From Candidatus Bathyarchaeota archaeon (GTDB lineage: Archaea > Thermoproteota > Bathyarchaeia > RBG-16-48-13 > GCA-020355125), in the NCBI GenBank assembly GCA_030671165.1, contig DAOVAG010000001.1, forward strand, positions 1 to 23,958: a DNA stretch of 23,958 nucleotides, read 5' to 3'. Made by a program: the position numbers and the translations under genes. The notes under the pieces were generated by a model, which made no database searches, was not told where the DNA came from, and was given only the letters and a program-made list of their open reading frames with translations. Shown piece after piece: positions 15,127 to 23,912 of the stretch; positions within the stretch are counted from its first letter, which is position 1; every line of letters starts with the position of its first letter.

Positions 15127-15999
15127 TTAGCTGTAGATGGGAATGCCACATTTTCTGATTTTTTTGAAGTTCTCAATGAGTATTCTTGTTATTGGACCAG
15201 GTTCTCCATTGCCTATCACTCTACCATCAACATTAACTAAAGGCGCTATCTCGGCAGCTGTACCGGTAAAGAAGGCTTCATCTGCATTGTTAAGTTCATG
15301 AACCGTAATGGATCTTTCAACGATTTTAAGACTTTCATCCTTCGCTAAATCTATGACCACTTGTCTTGTTATCCCAAGAAGGATAGCTGCAGCGGAGGGT
15401 GGTGTAATAATGATCCCTGCCTTAACGATAAAGATATTATCGCCTGTTCCTTCACAGATAGTGCCATTTTGATTCAGCATAATGGCCTCATTTACACCTG
15501 CCTTGTTGGCTTCTATTCGAGCGAGGATGTTATTGAGATAGTTCAAAGATTTAATCATAGGATTTAGTGCTGTAACTGAATTTCGACTTGTGGAAGCAAT
15601 AATTGCAGTTGCATTTTTTCCTTCATATAGAGGTTCTAAATAATCAGTGATGATAATAATTGAGGCCTTGGGACATAGCGTTGGATTCAATCCTAGAGTA
15701 CCGATTCCTCGAGAAATAACGACTCTAATGTAAGCATCTTTCAGATTGTTTCTTTTGAGTGTTTCAAGGATTGCTTTCTTAAAATCTTCCTTGGATAAAG
15801 GAATGATTAGTTCAATGGATTTTGCCGATTCATATAATCGGTCTATATGTTCATTAAGTTTAAAAACACACCCTTCATAAGCTCTTATTCCTTCAAAGAC
15901 CCCATCACCGTAAAGGAAACCGTGATCAAAAACCGATATCTTCGCCTCTTTTTTAGGATAGTATTTTCCATCGATGTAGACGTCATACTCTTTTGACAA
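15127..15999 (-). CDS. ilvE: Branched-chain amino acid aminotransferase
   Basis: A 290-residue class-IV (fold type IV) PLP enzyme that makes the last step to valine, leucine and isoleucine, using glutamate as donor. Visible features are YIDGKYYPKKEAKISVFDHG, GDGVFEGIRAYEG (31-43), the PLP lysine Lys150 in MIKSLNYLNN, NEAIMLNQNGTICEGTGDN, and TGTAAEIAPLVNVDGR. D-amino acid transaminase and aminodeoxychorismate lyase share the fold, but the combination of GDGVFEGIR and the ilv context favour IlvE. The start is TTG 15999, decided by a strong ribosome site GGAGG 8 nt upstream; no ATG is suitably placed. A 132-nt gap separates it from ilvD upstream. Confidence 0.95.
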   Translation of the reverse strand: MSKEYDVYIDGKYYPKKEAKISVFDHGFLYGDGVFEGIRAYEGCVFKLNEHIDRLYESAKSIELIIPLSKEDFKKAILETLKRNNLKDAYIRVVISRGIGTLGLNPTLCPKASIIIITDYLEPLYEGKNATAIIASTSRNSVTALNPMIKSLNYLNNILARIEANKAGVNEAIMLNQNGTICEGTGDNIFIVKAGIIITPPSAAAILLGITRQVVIDLAKDESLKIVERSITVHELNNADEAFFTGTAAEIAPLVNVDGRVIGNGEPGPITRILIENFKKIRKCGIPIYS

Positions 16000-16131
16000 T
16001 ATAGATCCTCCAATTTAACTTAACGTAAAAATGTTTTCTTAAGATTAAAAGATTATCCCTACAAGATGAGGTATAGTAATGATTTTAGCGTTACCTTACG
16101 TTATTAATATGCAATAAGCAAATAATCCCTG

Positions 16132-17802
16132 TTAATCTTGAACCCTAAAGATTGCGCCTTTATCTGCGGATTGAACCATCCTTGAATAACGAGCCAAATA
16201 TCCTTTCATTACCTTTGGAATTAACGGTTTCAAATGTTTCAACCTTTTCTGTATCTCCTCATCACTCAATCTAACGTTTATTCTCCTTTCTGGAACATTG
16301 ATCTCTATTATGTCACCATCTCTCACAACAGCTAGGGTCCCACCCTCTGCTGCTTCAGGTGAAAGGTGACCAATACATAATCCTTGGGTTGCACCAGAAA
16401 ACCTTCCATCCGTAATCAAAGCCACGTAAGTTATTAGACCAAGTCCAACTATTGCGGAGGTGGGAGAGAGCATCTCTCTCATCCCTGGTCCTCCTCTTGG
16501 TCCTTCAAATCGGATGACAATGATGTCTCCCTTTTGGATCTCACTACTGAAAATAGCTTTAATGGCGCCTTCCTCAGAGTCAAAGACTTTAGCAGGACCT
16601 GAATGAGCAAGCATTTCTTGTGGGACAGCCGCAATTTTGAGTACGGATCCTCGTGAAGCAATATTTCCCTTCAGGACAGCTATTCCACCCTCTTTGTGAA
16701 TGGGGTTTGACAATGGTCTTATCACTTCCTTATCAATAGTTTCTATGTCTTCCAGATTTTCAGATACTATTTTACAGGTAACGGTGAGAGCGCCCATGTG
16801 AAGAAACGGGTGAAGTTCCTTCATGACTGCAGGAATCCCTCCGGCTCTATCAAGATCTTCCATAGCGTAAAATCCTCCTGGAATCATGCTGCATAGATGT
16901 GGAATCTTTCGACCAATTTCATCAAAGGTATCCAGAGTTAATGGAATTCCGAGTTCACTAGCTATCGCTAATAGGTGAAGAACTGTATTTGTTGATCCAC
17001 CCAGGGCCATATCAACCATGATTGCGTTTTCTAAAGCATATTTATCCATTATATCTGAAGGCTTCAGATCTCTTTTGACTAACTCGACTATTTGCAATCC
17101 ACTATTCTTAGCAATAATCACCCGTTTGGAATCAACGGCAGGGATCGTCGCTGAACCTGGAAGAGAGAGGCCAAGAGCCTCTGTTATACAAGCCATAGTA
17201 TTTGCAGTGAACATGCCACTACATGAACCTAAAGTCGGGCAAGTCCTTCTCTCAAGTTCTATGAATTCCTGGTATGTTATTCTCTCTGATTTGAATTCAC
17301 CTATAGCTTCCATAATAGAGTGAAAGCCAAGCTTTTTTCCTTTATAAAATCCTGATAGCATCGGACCTCCTGTCACAACAATTGCAGGAATATCAACCCT
17401 TGAGGCGGCCATTATCATTCCAGGTGTGATTTTATCGCAGTTTGTCAGAAGAACCATCCCATCGAACTGGTGAGCTTGGATCATAAGCTCAACGGAGTCA
17501 GCTATTACCTCGCGGGAAGGAAGGGAATACCGCATACCTTCATGGCCCATAGCTATCCCGTCGCAGATAGCAATGGTGTTGAATTCAAACGGAACCCCTC
17601 CACCGCTTCTAATCCCGGAGGCAACAACTTTAGCCAACCGATCGAGGTGGGCGTGACCTGGCACTATTGTTGTGAAACTGTTTGCTATAGCTATAAAGGG
17701 TTTTTCTAATTCTTCTCCATTAACACCGAGTGCGTTAAGTAATGATCGCGTACCTGCTCTTTCTAAGCCTTTCTTAATTTCATCACTTCTCAATTTGATC
17801 AC
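16132..17802 (-). CDS. ilvD: Dihydroxyacid dehydratase
   Basis: A 556-residue iron-sulfur dehydratase that makes 2-keto acids from 2,3-dihydroxyisovalerate and 2,3-dihydroxy-3-methylvalerate. Motifs are CDGIAMGHEGMRYSLPSRE (from Cys80), LLTNCDKITPGM with Cys122, and CPTLGSCSGMFTANTM with Cys194. Where many [2Fe-2S] enzymes have PCN in the first motif, this one has VPGHAHL, as in the oxygen-sensitive [4Fe-4S] E. coli IlvD. That suggests an anaerobic, oxygen-labile enzyme (inference). The GTG start at 17802 overlaps the cimA stop (GTGA), indicating translational coupling. Confidence 0.97.
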   Translation of the reverse strand: MIKLRSDEIKKGLERAGTRSLLNALGVNGEELEKPFIAIANSFTTIVPGHAHLDRLAKVVASGIRSGGGVPFEFNTIAICDGIAMGHEGMRYSLPSREVIADSVELMIQAHQFDGMVLLTNCDKITPGMIMAASRVDIPAIVVTGGPMLSGFYKGKKLGFHSIMEAIGEFKSERITYQEFIELERRTCPTLGSCSGMFTANTMACITEALGLSLPGSATIPAVDSKRVIIAKNSGLQIVELVKRDLKPSDIMDKYALENAIMVDMALGGSTNTVLHLLAIASELGIPLTLDTFDEIGRKIPHLCSMIPGGFYAMEDLDRAGGIPAVMKELHPFLHMGALTVTCKIVSENLEDIETIDKEVIRPLSNPIHKEGGIAVLKGNIASRGSVLKIAAVPQEMLAHSGPAKVFDSEEGAIKAIFSSEIQKGDIIVIRFEGPRGGPGMREMLSPTSAIVGLGLITYVALITDGRFSGATQGLCIGHLSPEAAEGGTLAVVRDGDIIEINVPERRINVRLSDEEIQKRLKHLKPLIPKVMKGYLARYSRMVQSADKGAIFRVQD

Positions 17803-19346
17803 TTCGATGATTTCTTATTTCTGATAGCCCCAGCCATTAAGACATTCATTCCATTCAACATAGCTTCAACACTAGCCATTACGATGTCTCCATGAACCCC
17901 TTTAGAAGAGAGTATTATATTCCCCTTCTTTAACTTCACAATTACTTCCACAACAGCATTAGTTCCACCCGTTATGGCTTTAACGCTATAATCATCAAGG
18001 TGTATATTTGTAGCTTGAGCGACCGCTTTGTTTATTGCATTTATAGCAGCATCTACCGGTCCAATACCCACAGCTGCCTCAGTTAAGAGTTTGTCGTCCA
18101 TAGTAATTCTCACTGAGGCTGTAGGAGTAATCTTATTTCCAGCCATAACTGTCAATTCTTCTAACTTGACTGGATATACCTTTGGTAAACCCATCACCAT
18201 CTCAGCCACTGTGTATAGTTCAACATCTGTGATAACTTTTCCACGATCTCCAATGGCTTTAATGCGTCGAAAGATCTCTTCCAACTGATCTGCGGTGGGT
18301 TTTAAATCTAAATCTTCAAGAAATGCTTTGATACCATGAGTGCCAGAGAGTTTCCCTGTTGAGAGCCTCCGGTGAATACCTACAAGTTCAGGAGGGAAGG
18401 GCTCATATGTAAGAGGAGAAGCTAGCACCCCATGAGTGTGTATTCCGGCTTCATGTGTAAAAGCATTATCACCAATAATAGCCTTATTCGGTTGGACGGA
18501 AATTCCTGTAAGCCGCGAGACAAGACGTGATGTATTGTAGAAGAGTTGAGTCTTGATCGGTAGCTGAACATCATATAAAGAAATAAGTGTCATGACAATT
18601 TCTTCCAAGGATGCATTACCAGCTCGCTCTCCAAGACCATTGATAGTAGCGTGAACTTCTTTAGCACCACCCATCAAAGCTGCAATGGAGTTAGCGACAC
18701 CCATGCCAAAATCGTTGTGACAGTGAGCACTAACAGGAATATTAAATGTGGAGCTTATTTCATGGTGAAAGGAATAGGATCTCTCCGGAGTTAAAATTCC
18801 AACAGTATCACATGGACAGATTCTATCAGCACCAGCATCTATTCCCGCAGCAAAGACTTTTTTTACAAAATTAAGATCACTTCGAGTGGCGTCTTCTGCA
18901 GAGAGTTCAACGATTAAGCCATGATCTTTTGCATACTGGGTTGTATCGATAGCCATCTGAAGGACCTGTTCTTCTGTCTTCTTTAATTTATATTTTAAAT
19001 GTGAAGGCGAAGTTGAAACGACAAGGTGAACGCCTTGAGCATCACTTTTCAGGGCAGCATTAATATCTCTTTTCAATGCTCGAGCAAAACTCAATATCTC
19101 AGCATTAAGCTTCTCTTTCATTATTAAACGAATGGTTTTTATCTCTCCCTCAGAAGCTATAGCAGACCCTGCCTCGATAATTTGGATACCGAGCTCATCT
19201 AAACGTTTTGCTATACGTAGTTTTTTTTCTGGGTTTAGAGAAGCTCCAGGAGTTTGTTCACCGTCGCGAAGAGTTGTATCCAAAAAGTTTACGGATTCTA
19301 GGTGGAGTTTAGATAAATCGATACCACATTTATAGTCTCTCGACAA
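17799..19346 (-). CDS. cimA: Citramalate synthase-like enzyme of the LeuA/CimA family
   Basis: A 515-residue acetyl-CoA-dependent condensing enzyme. The TIM-barrel part has [15 protein letters not shown] (23-37), [20 protein letters not shown] and [15 protein letters not shown]; the C-terminal part (about 395-505) is a regulatory LeuA-dimer domain. From memory, Methanocaldococcus CimA has IEAGSAVTS and CVCDTVG while its LeuA has IEAGFPIVS and NVPDTVG. This protein has IEAGSAIAS and CPCDTVG and so groups with citramalate synthase, which uses pyruvate and starts threonine-independent isoleucine synthesis. 2-Isopropylmalate synthase (leuA) remains possible. The start is TTG 19346 with GGTGATT just before it. 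It is the first gene of the cimA-ilvD unit and overlaps ilvD by 4 nt. Confidence 0.85.
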   Translation of the reverse strand: MSRDYKCGIDLSKLHLESVNFLDTTLRDGEQTPGASLNPEKKLRIAKRLDELGIQIIEAGSAIASEGEIKTIRLIMKEKLNAEILSFARALKRDINAALKSDAQGVHLVVSTSPSHLKYKLKKTEEQVLQMAIDTTQYAKDHGLIVELSAEDATRSDLNFVKKVFAAGIDAGADRICPCDTVGILTPERSYSFHHEISSTFNIPVSAHCHNDFGMGVANSIAALMGGAKEVHATINGLGERAGNASLEEIVMTLISLYDVQLPIKTQLFYNTSRLVSRLTGISVQPNKAIIGDNAFTHEAGIHTHGVLASPLTYEPFPPELVGIHRRLSTGKLSGTHGIKAFLEDLDLKPTADQLEEIFRRIKAIGDRGKVITDVELYTVAEMVMGLPKVYPVKLEELTVMAGNKITPTASVRITMDDKLLTEAAVGIGPVDAAINAINKAVAQATNIHLDDYSVKAITGGTNAVVEVIVKLKKGNIILSSKGVHGDIVMASVEAMLNGMNVLMAGAIRNKKSSK

Positions 19347-19365
19347 TTAATCACCGGATATTTCC

Positions 19366-19377
19366 CTTAATTTAAAG
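19366..19377 (-). promoter_or_regulatory. TATA box of the cimA-ilvD unit
   Basis: The minus strand reads CTTTAAATTAAG about 20-31 nt before the TTG start at 19346, so the transcript would be leaderless or nearly so. The palindrome at 19388-19407 lies directly upstream of this element. Confidence 0.4.
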
Positions 19378-19387
19378 ATTTTGCGGA

Positions 19388-19407
19388 ATATGTAACTAGT
19401 CACATAT
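19388..19407. promoter_or_regulatory. Candidate operator: 20-bp palindrome upstream of cimA
   Basis: ATATGTAACTAGTCACATAT is a palindrome with only one mismatched pair, centred on ACTAGT. It is flanked by GGA and ATTCC, extending the symmetry if a 2-nt shift is allowed. It sits just upstream of the cimA TATA box, where archaeal activators or repressors commonly bind. A second ACTAGT occurs at 19434-19439, about four helical turns away. The HTH-ACT protein encoded next to it (19483-19989) is an obvious candidate binder, but nothing in the sequence proves this. Confidence 0.4.
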
Positions 19408-19482
19408 ATTCCTTGTTCATTGAAACTCAATGGACTAGTTAAAGTAGTATATGAATCTTTTATTAGAAGCTATGGGCCTTGT

Positions 19483-19989
19483 CTAGGAGATTGTTACATT
19501 TGTAACAGTAGGTATTTTCAGAAACTTTGAGAGTAAATCACCGGGAATAGGTTTCTCTGTAATTATGATAAGTTTTGGATCTGGATAAATCTCTGCATCC
19601 TCAGCTAGTATTTGCCTAATGCTTATACCGGCCTTCGCTATTAAAGTTGAAGTTGCAGCTATGATCCCAATAGCCGCTGGTTTAGCCCGTATCTCTACAA
19701 CGCCATATCCTAGATATGGTGCCACATCCTTCAATAGAGGACCCGCTGGTTTCAAATTCATAAAAAGGCGTTTCAATGTATCATCGCTCAGGATGGCTTC
19801 GGCGGTCTCCTTAACAATTCGTCTATCTACTTTTAGTGATTTTGCGATCTTTGTAGCAGTAAGCTCAATTGTTCCACAATAAATTTTTCCGCTCTCTCCG
19901 ATACGTAAACCTAGTTCAACAAAAGCTTTTGAAACTTTAAGTTTTGAAGGAGCATTTTCAAAATATTGTTTTATTTTCTGCCACAACAA
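19483..19989 (-). CDS. HTH-ACT regulator of amino acid metabolism (COG2150 type)
   Basis: A 168-residue protein with an N-terminal winged-helix-like region (about 40-75, ELTATKIAKSLKVDRRIVKE) and a C-terminal ACT-like domain (about 92-168, VVEIRAKPAAIGIIAATSTL, AGISIRQILAEDAEIYPDPK). It matches the archaeal group of predicted regulators of amino acid metabolism containing an ACT domain. ACT domains usually bind amino acids, so it may sense a branched-chain amino acid and act on the flanking ilv genes; both are inference. The start is TTG 19989, followed by another TTG codon, after GGGGGAATAG. It lies between the cimA unit (same strand, 136-nt gap) and divergent ilvB (407-nt gap). Confidence 0.82.
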   Translation of the reverse strand: MLWQKIKQYFENAPSKLKVSKAFVELGLRIGESGKIYCGTIELTATKIAKSLKVDRRIVKETAEAILSDDTLKRLFMNLKPAGPLLKDVAPYLGYGVVEIRAKPAAIGIIAATSTLIAKAGISIRQILAEDAEIYPDPKLIIITEKPIPGDLLSKFLKIPTVTNVTIS

Positions 19990-20176
19990 CTATTCCCCCA
20001 TACATATATATTCCAATAAGGCTTAAATGTGTCTTTCTATCGCCATTGCTGAAAAAACCTTCACATTAAATATAAGCTTTACAAAACTTTGTCCTTCTAA
20101 TTATTTTCCGGAATGGGGGAGTATTGTTATAATAGTTTTTCATTATTTTCCTATTAAAGATAAATACTGAAAAAGA

Positions 20177-20186
20177 TTTTTATAAG
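20177..20186 (+). promoter_or_regulatory. TATA box of ilvB-ilvN-leuC-leuD
   Basis: TTTTTATAAG is preceded by a purine-rich GAAAAAGA that could serve as BRE. Transcription would start near 20205-20210, about 190 nt before ilvB. Confidence 0.5.
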
Positions 20187-20206
20187 AGCAAATTAAAGTC
20201 TTTATC

Positions 20207-20396
20207 CATATTATTTGGGGGAAAAGACATGGATCGGGGGTATCGTATTCTCCAAGGGGAGTAAATACGAAGGAACGATTATTTTTCGTAATCTAGGAAG
20301 TATATTTTGTATAGGGAGTTCCTCCAGATTATTGTGGAAACTTTTTAAGGCATCCGAATTATCTAAATCAGAACATATATTTGAGGAGAGAAAATT
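20207..20396 (+). promoter_or_regulatory. Long ilvB leader, possible attenuation or riboregulation
   Basis: The predicted leader is about 190 nt, long for an archaeon whose neighbours have leaders of 0-30 nt. It contains a short frame ATG 20229 to TAA 20264 (MDRGYRILQGE) after GGGGG. It also has a small hairpin CTCC/GGAG (20250-20261) and two mutually exclusive pairings: AGGAA (20295-20299) with TTCCT (20319-20323), or GGAG (20315-20318) with CTCC (20322-20325). The short peptide is not rich in Leu, Ile or Val, so classic leader-peptide attenuation is not supported. Confidence 0.3.
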
Positions 20397-22115
20397 ATGG
20401 TTAAAATGACTGGAGCTAAAGCTATCGTTGAAGCATTGAAAAGACAAAAGGTAAAACATATTTTTGGAATTCCAGGTGGAGCAACCCTAGATTTATATGA
20501 TGTCCTCTATAGTTCTGGATTACGTATCATTCTAGCTCGCCACGAACAGGGCGCTGCTCATATGGCTGATGGGTATGCTAGAATTAGTGGTGTTCCAGGC
20601 GTCTGTACCGCAACCTCTGGCCCGGGTGGAACAAACCTTGTCACAGGGATCGCTACAGCCTACATGGATTCATCGCCAATAATAGCTCTTACAGGCCAAG
20701 TTAATTCGCAGGCGGTTAATTCATCATATGTGATTGGGAGAGATGCTTTTCAGGAAGCGGATATTATAGGGATAACGACGCCTATCACCAAACATAATTT
20801 TCAAGTGAAAAAAGCATGTGACATTCCATCAGTACTCAAAGAAGCGTTTTATATAGCTTCCACTGGACGACCGGGCCCAGTAGTAATAGATCTTCCAAAA
20901 AATACGCAAAAAGAATCTGCAGAAATGGATTTTTCATCCCCTATAAAGATCAGGGGATACAACCCGACGTATAACCCGCATCCAGTTCAAGTGAGAAGAG
21001 CTGTGGAATTACTTTGCAAAGCTGAACGACCCATCATGTTAGCTGGTGGAGGAGTGATCAGTTCAAATGCGTCTCACGAAGCCGTAAAACTTGCAGAATC
21101 TATATTGATGCCGGTTACAACAACGCTCATGGGAAAGGGTGTTATTCCAGAGAATCATTCTTTAGCACTTGGATTACTAGGAATGCATGGTTCCATTGAA
21201 GCAAATAAACTAATTCATGAAGCAGATGTTTTGTTAAACGTTGGAGCACGATTCTCTGATCGAACCACGGGTACGCTAGATGACTTTTGTCCAGATGCGA
21301 AGATCATACATATAGATATTGACACAGCAGAAATTGGTAAAAATTTCAAAGTAGATCTTCCAATTGTTGCAGATGCGAAGAGTGCACTAAAAGAGATCTC
21401 TAAGCAAGTGACACAAAAAATGATTCGAAAAGAGACATCGGTGTGGTTTGATAGAATTCAACAATTTAAAGAACAGTATAAAGATTTATTGATTAAGGAA
21501 GGGGGTTTAAAACCTCCAAAACTGATGGTTGAGTTAAGGAAGTTGGTACCAAATAATACGATCGTGTCCACGGGAGTGGGACAGAACCAGATGTGGGCTG
21601 CCCTTTACTTTAAAGCTATTGAACCACGAACATTTATAACATCAGGAGGTTTAGGAACCATGGGTTTTGGCCTTCCAGCTGCTTTAGGAGCGAAAGTAGC
21701 ACGTCCTGATGTCCCAGTAATTAACATTGATGGTGATGGAAGTTTTAGAATGACAGAGCAGGAATTAGCTACATCGTTGTTAGAGGATATCCCTGTCATA
21801 GTAATAATATTGAATAATTCTATGCTTGGTATGGTCGCCCAATGGCAAAGGCTTTTCTATGGAAGGAGATATGCTTCATCAGAACTAAAGGATTCCCCAG
21901 ACTTCGTTAAACTCGCTGAGGCATATGGGGTAAATGGTATTCGAGTTGGCTCAGTAAAAGAGTTTATAAAAGCAGTAAAGAAGGGGTTGAGTAATGATGT
22001 CACAACCGTTATCGATGTGCCAATTTCTCCAGAGGAAGATGTTTGGCCCATGGTTCCTGCAGGTGCTGGGTTACGTGATGTGATATGGACCTCAAAAGAG
22101 AAAAAAAGAGGGTGA
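20397..22115 (+). CDS. ilvB: Acetolactate synthase, catalytic (large) subunit
   Basis: A 572-residue ThDP enzyme, standard for biosynthetic acetohydroxyacid synthase. Motifs are HIFGIPGGATLDLYDVL, RHEQGAAHMADGYAR with the ThDP-activating Glu50, ATSGPGGTNLVTGIA, the middle FAD-type domain (NVGARFSDRTTGTLDDF), and the ThDP/Mg motif starting GDGSFRMTEQEL and reaching LNN. It joins pyruvate to a second pyruvate or to 2-ketobutyrate, for valine/leucine or isoleucine. ATG 20397 follows GAGGAGAG at a good distance. The regulatory subunit ilvN starts 6 nt downstream. This is the first gene of the plus-strand operon with ilvN, leuC and leuD. Confidence 0.97.
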   Translation: MVKMTGAKAIVEALKRQKVKHIFGIPGGATLDLYDVLYSSGLRIILARHEQGAAHMADGYARISGVPGVCTATSGPGGTNLVTGIATAYMDSSPIIALTGQVNSQAVNSSYVIGRDAFQEADIIGITTPITKHNFQVKKACDIPSVLKEAFYIASTGRPGPVVIDLPKNTQKESAEMDFSSPIKIRGYNPTYNPHPVQVRRAVELLCKAERPIMLAGGGVISSNASHEAVKLAESILMPVTTTLMGKGVIPENHSLALGLLGMHGSIEANKLIHEADVLLNVGARFSDRTTGTLDDFCPDAKIIHIDIDTAEIGKNFKVDLPIVADAKSALKEISKQVTQKMIRKETSVWFDRIQQFKEQYKDLLIKEGGLKPPKLMVELRKLVPNNTIVSTGVGQNQMWAALYFKAIEPRTFITSGGLGTMGFGLPAALGAKVARPDVPVINIDGDGSFRMTEQELATSLLEDIPVIVIILNNSMLGMVAQWQRLFYGRRYASSELKDSPDFVKLAEAYGVNGIRVGSVKEFIKAVKKGLSNDVTTVIDVPISPEEDVWPMVPAGAGLRDVIWTSKEKKRG

Positions 22116-22121
22116 AAATAA

Positions 22122-22628
22122 ATGACGAATAATCAAACATATATTTTATCATTTATCGTTGAAAATAAACCGGGTGTATTGTATCAGATATCAAATATGT
22201 TTCGACGGAGAAGCTTTAACATTGAGAGCTTAACTGTTGGTCCAACAGAAAATGAAGATTTTGCTAGAATGACAATAACAGTTAAGGGAAATGAAAACAC
22301 AATTGAACAATTAACAAAGCAGACGAATAAATTAATGGATGTTATTAAGGTCACCATTTTAGACAAGAAAAACACCGTCATGCGAGAGATAGCTCTAATA
22401 AAGATATTTACAGCGGATAGCAAAACTAGATCTGAGGTCATCCAGTATGTAGACGTATTCAGAGGTCACATAGTAGATGTTTCTCTTGACTCGCTCATCG
22501 TTGAAATGACAGGTGACTCAAATAAAATTAATGCTTTCATAGATTTATCCCGTCCTTTTGGTATTAAAGAACTTGCACGTACCGGTATTACAGCATTAAC
22601 ACGGGGAAGAAGGGTAATAAAAAAATAA
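22122..22628 (+). CDS. ilvN: Acetolactate synthase, regulatory (small) subunit
   Basis: A 168-residue protein of usual archaeal length. The N-terminal ACT domain (about 5-80) is SFIVENKPGVLYQISNMFRR then FNIESLTVGPTENEDFARMT, the typical valine-sensing sequence. The C-terminal domain (VMREIALIKIF onward, ending FGIKELARTGITALTRG) is that of IlvN/IlvH. It activates IlvB and gives feedback inhibition, usually by valine. It begins 6 nt after ilvB and ends 25 nt before leuC. Confidence 0.96.
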   Translation: MTNNQTYILSFIVENKPGVLYQISNMFRRRSFNIESLTVGPTENEDFARMTITVKGNENTIEQLTKQTNKLMDVIKVTILDKKNTVMREIALIKIFTADSKTRSEVIQYVDVFRGHIVDVSLDSLIVEMTGDSNKINAFIDLSRPFGIKELARTGITALTRGRRVIKK

Positions 22629-22653
22629 ACGAGACTTAAAGAGAAATAAACCT

Positions 22654-23910
22654 ATGAACATTATTGAGAAAATCCTAGCTAAAGCTTCAAATAGAAGAGA
22701 TCTGAACCCGGGGGAAATAATTGAAGCGAAGATTGACAAAGTTATGGCTAATGATATAACTGCACCCCTTGCCGTTAAAGCTTTTGAAGAGATGGATGGA
22801 AAAAAGGTTTGGAATAAAGAAAAAATAATTCTCGTCTTAGACCACCTAGTTCCTGCAAATAGAGATAGATCTGCAGAACTTCATATGTTGCTTAGAAGAT
22901 TTGCAAGGGAACAAAAAATTAAACATTTTTATGATGTAGGAAGAGGGGGTGTATGCCATCAAATTATGATGGAGAATCATGTCAAACCTGGTGAAGTAAT
23001 CGTTGGTGGTGACTCCCACACGTGTACATATGGAGCTATAGGTGCATTTGCGACAGGAATTGGATCTACTGAAGTCGCTTCTGTCTTCCTAACAGGGAAA
23101 CTCTGGTTTAAAGTTCCTAAAGCCATCAATATTGTTGTAGAAGGAAAACTTAAACCACCCATTGCGCCAAAGGATTTAATCCTGTACACTATCGGTCAAT
23201 TTAGAGCAGATGGTGCAACATATATGGGCGTTAAATTTTCTGGTGAAGCGATTAGAGATATAAGTATTGATGGAAAAATGACTCTATGTAACATGGTCGT
23301 GGAAATGGGAGCGAAAAATGGAATAATAGAGCCAGATGAGAAGACGGCCCTATATCTCAAAGAAAGAAGGCTTACCCCATTTGAGTTTATTAAAGATGAT
23401 ATAGACGCTAAATATTACAAAACGGTATACTATGACGCTTCTGAACTGGAACCGATGGTGGCCTGTCCGTTTACTGTTGATAATGTAAAACCCGTTTCTG
23501 AAGTTGATAATGTCGAAATTGATCAAGCAGTAATTGGTTCTTGTACAAATGGGCGTCTTGAAGACCTCCGGATCGCAGCTCAAATATTTCATAATAAGAA
23601 AGTGACGGAGGGGGTTAGAGTGCTTATAATTCCTGCCTCTCGAAAAGTGTACATGGATGCGATGAATGAAGGTTTACTTGAAACCTTCATTAAAGCAGGA
23701 GCACTGATCTGTAATCCTTGCTGTGGGCCATGTTATGGAGGTCATCTAGGTCTATTAGCAGCAGAGGAAGTGTGTATTAGTACAACTAATAGGAATTTCG
23801 TTGGTAGAATGGGTAGCCCTAATGCCAAAATTTATCTTGCCTCTCCAGCAACCGTGGCGTCTTCAGCGCTGACAGGTAAGATCACCGATCCAAGAGATAA
23901 GGGGGGGTAA
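22654..23910 (+). CDS. leuC: 3-Isopropylmalate/citramalate dehydratase, large subunit
   Basis: A 418-residue aconitase-family protein of the short archaeal LeuC/HacA type. Iron-sulfur ligands are Cys297 in IGSCTNGRLEDL and Cys357/Cys360 in NPCCGPCYGG. Other motifs are LDHLVPANRDRSAELH, VGGDSHTCTYGAIGAFATGIGSTE and FRADGATY. With LeuD it isomerises 2-isopropylmalate (leucine) and citramalate (isoleucine by the pyruvate route). Homoaconitase is a close relative, but the ilv neighbours favour this role. Two bases separate its stop from leuD. Confidence 0.93.
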   Translation: MNIIEKILAKASNRRDLNPGEIIEAKIDKVMANDITAPLAVKAFEEMDGKKVWNKEKIILVLDHLVPANRDRSAELHMLLRRFAREQKIKHFYDVGRGGVCHQIMMENHVKPGEVIVGGDSHTCTYGAIGAFATGIGSTEVASVFLTGKLWFKVPKAINIVVEGKLKPPIAPKDLILYTIGQFRADGATYMGVKFSGEAIRDISIDGKMTLCNMVVEMGAKNGIIEPDEKTALYLKERRLTPFEFIKDDIDAKYYKTVYYDASELEPMVACPFTVDNVKPVSEVDNVEIDQAVIGSCTNGRLEDLRIAAQIFHNKKVTEGVRVLIIPASRKVYMDAMNEGLLETFIKAGALICNPCCGPCYGGHLGLLAAEEVCISTTNRNFVGRMGSPNAKIYLASPATVASSALTGKITDPRDKGG

Positions 23911-23912
23911 AA

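Larger units (their letters stand above)
19990..20396. other. Divergent control region between the regulator gene and ilvB
   Basis: This 407-nt region has no convincing gene. On the left it holds the regulator promoter, with an ACATATATATTCC stretch (20003-20015) resembling half of the cimA palindrome. In the middle are TTCCGGAA (20107-20114) and ATGGGGGAGTATTGTT (20114-20129). The latter resembles, in inverted orientation, ATGGGGGAATAGTTGTT just before the regulator start (20001-19985). On the right are the ilvB TATA box and leader. An open frame through the leader (20215-20409) overlaps the ilvB start and is not protein-like. Confidence 0.45.

Noticed and set aside
20215..20409. 64-codon plus-strand open frame across the ilvB leader
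   Set aside because: It overlaps the well-supported ilvB start, begins with TTG directly at the predicted transcript start, and its sequence resembles no protein I know.
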